From: Selaginella moellendorffii
Taxonomy: Eukaryota > Streptophyta > Lycopodiopsida > Selaginellales > Selaginellaceae
NCBI RefSeq assembly: GCF_000143415.4
Contig: NW_003314313.1
Span: 920,850-984,849 of the forward strand
DNA: 64,000 bases
Direction of reading: 5' to 3'
Below, in pieces: positions 58,761 to 64,000 of this stretch; position 1 is the first letter of the stretch; each line of letters starts with the position of its first letter. The notes under the pieces are model-generated. The model saw nothing but the letters and a program-made list of their open reading frames with translations. It had not been told where the DNA came from and did no database searches. Made by a program: the position numbers and the translations under genes.

Positions 58761-61700
58761 CCAATGAGCGAAGGAACTTGAATTTGGACTTCCAAGAGGT
58801 CACTCAACTCAGTATTATTTAAACCTAATGACACTTCACTTTTAAGTATCACAAGATCTTTAACAAATTAAAAAAAAAGTACACTTTTATTCATTAACCT
58901 TTTCCTTTTATATATGAACTTTTTTGGACCGTATCTCAAGTTGTTCTTTTTAGCTACTTATAGTTGGATATAAAAAAAATCTAGAATGCACAATCTATAA
59001 CTAGCTATTCTTGAAGTTAAAGAGGCAAGAAGCTACATCTAGCCATGAACTTAAAATAATTGACTTCTCTTGTATTGAGGCTCATAAAGTAGCATAATCT
59101 ATGATAAGGAAGTCTACTGTCAACTCGTACTTATGCACTAGAGCTCAAATGTCTTAGCAAATCTCCATTAAGGTTTTGAGGACAACCTTTGAATGCTCCT
59201 TGATTTCAAAGTCTACTTATTGAGCTAGTATTGAAGAGTGGATATTCATGGCTAAGCAAGAGTCGACATGTGCCTCCACATCAACACCTGCAATCATTGT
59301 CGAGATGATAAAGGCACCTAGATCAATAGCAACTCTGGCATTGATAATTGGAATGGGAGCTATGTTTAGGGTTGGAGAAGAAGCCACACCACCTAGAGCA
59401 CACACTAAAGTCTCAAGTTGCAACCAAAATTTTGAGAATTAATGACAAAGTGCATTGACAGTCATTGTAACCAGTATTGCCAAGACTTGATCGATGATAT
59501 GCTTGGGTAGCCATATGGCATCACAAAGGTCCCTTCTAATGGCATGCTTGCAAAGTTTGGAGCATATGAAAACACAATATCTCAAGATATAAACAAGGAT
59601 GCTTATATTTGCAAATAACTTCAAGAAAGGTAACTTGCAAGCAATAATAGTTGAAGGGGAAAAACTCACTAGTCTAACTCCTCAATAACAATGTGTTGCT
59701 CTCTTTGAATCTGTGTCGAAACCTTAGTTATCAACTTCCTTGCAACATAGATGGTGTTCACCGGAATTTACCACAATCATTCACCAATGGTGCCTTAATG
59801 GCTTGCTACTAGAGTGTCTTATGGTAATCTATGGAGGATGAAGCAAAAATTGAGTTGTCTACAAATGGGTATTATGGGCCTTGATAATTTTGCAATGCAT
59901 GAGGGATTTTGCTTACACTTTAGACTTGCCAACTGTAAAGAACTAACTCTTTAAGGTGTTGTAAGCTAAAGGATCCTTGACATTATAACCAAAACGATAA
60001 AAAGATCATTGGATAAGACTGAATCCAAGGTTAAGTCCTAGATAGAGTTTAAAATTGAGTTCGAGACCGAGTTGAATATTAATAAAAGTCATGGGTGCTA
60101 TAAGGGGTTCCAAAAGTATAGTAGAGTTAATAAGGCTAAGGACTTAGTCTTGAAAATAATCTTTAGTGGTGTTTCCAAACTGAGTTAAGGTTGGGATTGA
60201 GGGTTAATAGCCTTGGGAGCATGAGCTTGAAGAGTGCTAGAGAGGCTCCTCAAAGAAATGTTCATGACTAACTCCCACTCCCAAAAGGGAAACTAACTAT
60301 AATTTTCTTAACTCATATAGAGTGATGTCCCATTTGAGTACCATAAAGTTCATTAGTCCCTACCCCTTTCTAAGGGCTTGGGCTTTCCTTTCGGGATGGA
60401 GGTAGGGTGATATACTTATACCAAGCTATTAGACTATTGTGTTTCCCTTGGTATCCTGGACTAAAAAATGCACTAAAGGCTTGGGATGTAGAGAGTCCTA
60501 TGAATAAGCTTTGCATACCATGGGATATTAGGAATCTTGAGGTTTGGTGTGTTTGGCTGCTTGTGCATGCATGGAGTGTAGTTGAACCTTAAGTCTAATT
60601 TAACTTAAAGATGGGGATTGGGAAAGAATTTGGGAATTTATGAAGAATTGGTTAATACTCTATTACTTGTGTAGTAAGTAGTTAAACCTAAGTACGTGTA
60701 GTGCACAACATCAACTCAAGACTCTATCCAACTCAATTGCTTTAGCCCCAAGATGTTAACATCCCTTTCGAGCCGCATCATATAAACTATTTATTAAGGT
60801 TTAAACCAACCGAAATCAATTCCAACCCCTTAATTAGTTTGTATTGGCTTATGAAAATGGAATGGTTTTTGAGCAAAGTGACTAACAAATCAACCATTGG
60901 AAAAGCCTAAGAAAATTTGTGGAAAAAATTCTTTTCCATCCTAGAGAAAGAATGACTCTCAGTTTAGAAATGTAAACTTTCAAAATTTAACCAACTTCTT
61001 CCTACCAACAACTTCACATAGATTCACCTCAACATTAATTTTTATGGCCCAACAACATTTTTAAACATTGAACATCTTGCCCATATTTTCGATATCCGAC
61101 GTCGACATCCACAAAATGTAAAATGAACATCCAAAGCTTAATCATGAAAACCATATATTTGGATATCCATATTGCATTAACACTCTTCTTTAATCACCTT
61201 CAAAATCCAATGTGAAGCCAAAACACTAACAAGAAAAATGACATGAAAATCAATGTTTAAGGAAAATTCCTCATCACTTAAAATAATAATACCACTTCTA
61301 CTAACATAAGTGATAGCAATGTTAATGCCTCAATTACACACCTTTTCCATTCATTAATCTACTCCAAGTGCTAATGGATAAACCAATAAGCTATGGCAAG
61401 TGAATGCTATAACCCTTTTCAACACTTTAATGAAAAATCCTCAAGGAACCAACTTAAACTTAACATAATAGATTATTATTAAGAACTTAGTCAAGGCTAC
61501 TTCAATGTTACTATTTGCAAGTAGACTAGCTTCACCATCAACCACTTTAGGGTTAATCATCGTTTAACCAAGCAACTTTGTAAACACATTGCTCACTATT
61601 ATATAGATATAATATAAAATCACAATGACTTGATCATCAATCAAAAAATATCACGAGCAATGCCCATGTCACTACTACAAAGGTTTATATGAGTATCAAG

Positions 61701-62601
61701 TCCTAACTAGATTTGATAAAATGCAACATAAATGCCACACTCCACCAATAGAGATTTACAACATCTAACACCATTAACTTTTGTTCACAACATTAAAAAA
61801 GAATTAAGCATTATAACCCAAGTTTTCAATAGCAAGCCTAAACAAAATGGTATAACACTTCACCTATCCATCCCTTGACTCACCACTTGTAAGACCATCA
61901 TAATCAGCATGCATCAAAATAAAGATTCTTAATTGCATAATGTGAATACGAGCAAATGAATTAACACTTCGTTGCAAATCATCTCTCCAAGAAGAGAAGA
62001 TGATTTATATGTTTAATCCTTCATCCTTGACAATTCTTTTTTCGGTCTAATCTTTTGACCAAACCTCAAGCTTGCTTTTACACTATTTTCAATCCAATCC
62101 AAAAAAAGTTTATGAGAGAGCACAACTTTAACTACTTGAACCAATAGACTAATCCCTACAATCTTGGTTGATCCACTTGTAATCATGCATAGGAAGAATC
62201 TATTAGTGCCATGCTAAATAGTTACAAACCAGCCTATTTGCCACTCTTAGCAAACCTAGGGAAGGTTTATTTTTACCCACGGTACAAGGAACAACACATG
62301 GTAACCACCGATAAGTTAATGTTAATTTTGCCAACTCAGAGTGTAACCTCAAGTTGCTAATGTGCCTCACTCACTAGCCCAAGTGCAAACTCTTGCAAAT
62401 GGAATAACTCAATCCTTCTTATGAGCCCAAGAGCAAGCTCACATAATATGGTACAAAAAGGTAACCAAATCCATACCCAAGGAATGAATATGAAGTTTTA
62501 GGACTCAAATGTGTACCCACTCGGATCATTGTTTTCATCTTTGCATATATAACAAGACTAGTTGCCCAATCTCATTGGATAGTACTCACTGAGACGTATT
62601 C
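58761..62601. other. Old repeat DNA, no gene recognised
   Basis: 3.8 kb of AT-rich sequence with only short frames. Probably the decayed interior of an old LTR element bounded by 58521-58760 and 62615-63910; no gag or pol motif can be seen. Confidence 0.45.
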
Positions 62602-62614
62602 TCTAATACCAAAT

Positions 62615-63910
62615 GTAGCACATATGGTTTTCACCCTTTATCCTATGGTGATTTACTTTAGGATAACCACAAAGCGGAACCTAAACCCATCATATGCCAT
62701 GTGTTATATGCCATATGCTATATGCCACATGTCCAAAGGATAGTGGTGCAGAACTCGAGTTTTAAGCCCTTGGGCCACTGAACGAAGGAACGGAACTAAA
62801 CTCCCAAACATAGAGCCAAGGAGTGAAAGAACCAAAGCATGGAGTGACTCATGAGTGTACAACTCAAGGAGCAAAAGGACAAGAGTAGTCTTAGAGCATC
62901 CAACATCCCAATGCTAGAATCAGCATGCAAAATGAAACTAAATGATATTTGGCACTACTTTGGTATACCGGTGGCCTAACATGAGGATATAGGTACTCCA
63001 CCAACTAGCATGGTATAGAACTTGGGCTTAGACTCAAGCTAGATGCAAAACAAAGATAAGCACACAAGCTAGAGCTAAACTATGCCTCAAGTTAGTCAGC
63101 TATACCTGAATTACCCACTATCCCTACTATATATTTCAAACCCCCCATAACTTCCCCTCCTGAGGAACATATGGCTTTTGGATTTTCATTTGTGTCACGA
63201 GTCAAACTTCTAAACTCCTCCCTTCTCAAGAGCACCCTTCTAGCATCACGTAAGAGTCATTCTTTGACAAGGCAATACAAGGCATAGCTTCTTCCAGATT
63301 GTTCTCGATCGTATCATTAGTCATGAGAATCCCACTTGATGGCTGTGCTTTGGGCTTTCACCCTTAGCCACCCTTAGTACTAAGAGTTAGTTTTTTGGGA
63401 TAAGCTCGAAACTTACTAAATATAGAATGTCCCTAGATTGCGAATTTGGACACAAGACAAACACTGTTGTGTTCAAGACAATCTCTATATTCCGTAAATA
63501 TGCCAAATGAGTAAATCTAGACACTTTCCATAAATAGCATTTGGGACTAGAATGAGACTAACATAAAAGGCATGTTAGTGAGGGTGTTTAACAAATACAG
63601 TAAACTATCATTTTGTGAGTATTGAGGGATCAAGCTCAATATCATAAGGGTTCCCAATATTAGCAAGTGCAAGTCAATAAATGAGTTCTTTAACCAAGTT
63701 AAGTATGCTTCATTAATAACACTTAGGAATTCCATTCTTATGCTCATCTGGTCAAGTGCACACATGAAGACTAGTTTCTCAACTAGCTTAGATGGAGATT
63801 GATAAAGGATCTACCAATAACAACCTCTTGCTATTGTGGCAGTAAGGAAAGAATATCTGAAAGGATTAGCCAATAAATAATTTTTGATACCCAAAGTTAC
63901 ATTCGCGACA
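62615..63910 (-). repeat. Old chromovirus-related LTR with primer site
   Basis: Begins TGTAGCACATATGG and ends TTCGCGACA, as in the chromovirus LTRs, and shares blocks with them (GGTATACCGGTGGCCTAAC at about 62970; CTTTGGGCTTTCACCC at about 63347; GAATTTGGACAC at about 63440). It is about 380 bp longer, with a different left portion and an insert around 63160-63345. Just left of it, TGGTATTAGAGA on the minus strand (62601-62612) is a primer site of the initiator tRNA-Met type, so this is a 5' LTR of a minus-strand element. Confidence 0.75.
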
Positions 63911-64000
63911 GTAAGACCAAGTTAAAGTTAATACGATAGACAGGAACCTTAACAAAAGAACTTAGCTAAGTGAGGAAGGTTCCGTGCGTTCGGCTCAGAT
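63911..64000. other. Right window edge
   Basis: 90 bp after the old LTR. Nothing recognised. Confidence 0.4.

Overview
The window is plant nuclear DNA. The protein-coding genes are plant-type: root-type ferredoxin-NADP reductase, plastid ATP/ADP carrier, plastid/vacuole sugar carrier, L-gulonolactone oxidases, a PSPG-box glycosyltransferase and an AMP1-like carboxypeptidase. Most introns are only about 40-110 nt, and GC-rich gene clusters alternate with very AT-rich, transposon-filled DNA. This pattern best fits a lycophyte such as Selaginella moellendorffii; the species assignment is inference.

Layout. 1-2.8 kb: AMP1/glutamate carboxypeptidase II gene (minus), running off the left edge. 2.8-7.15 kb: intergenic DNA, a LINE reverse-transcriptase relic and an AT-rich island. 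7.15-12.13 kb: Ty3-type LTR retrotransposon (copy A) with 175-bp LTRs and a 4-bp target duplication. 12.45-19.3 kb: gene cluster with UBC13-type E2 (minus), a mitochondrial EMR1/Bot1p-family protein (plus), root-type FNR (plus), fused fragments of BDP1 and FNR, and the DIM1 rRNA dimethylase (minus). 19.4-26.4 kb: MFAP1 fragment, pogo-like transposase relic, inverted LTR relic and two PPR relics. 26.5-43.2 kb: second gene cluster with UGT, a DIM1 fragment beside a short MFAP1-like gene, NTT carrier with an unusual C-terminal extension, an unrecognised small gene, a small secreted protein, GULLO-1, a sugar carrier, a broken BDP1 and GULLO-2. 43.2-64 kb: AT-rich repeat DNA with a foldback MITE, a small secreted CVNH-like gene, a chromovirus (45.56-52.91 kb, minus), Ty3-type copy B (53.43-58.36 kb) and an older LTR element reaching about 63.9 kb.

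How the parts relate. Many genes are tight divergent pairs that probably share promoters (UBC13/EMR1, NTT/unknown, ancestral DIM1/MFAP1). Local duplication has been heavy. GULLO exists as an inverted pair. BDP1 exists as two broken copies. The DIM1-MFAP1 divergent pair was duplicated, and each copy kept the opposite partner. No operon, tRNA, rRNA or CRISPR array was seen.

The most unusual signals are: the reciprocal decay of the DIM1/MFAP1 duplicate; a base-paired structure across the 5' LTR/leader junction with a compensatory change between copies A and B; an in-frame G GGA AAC slippery site at the gag-pol junction of both copies; an amber codon at the same place in both RNase H domains; and the long unidentified C-terminal domain on the ATP/ADP carrier.
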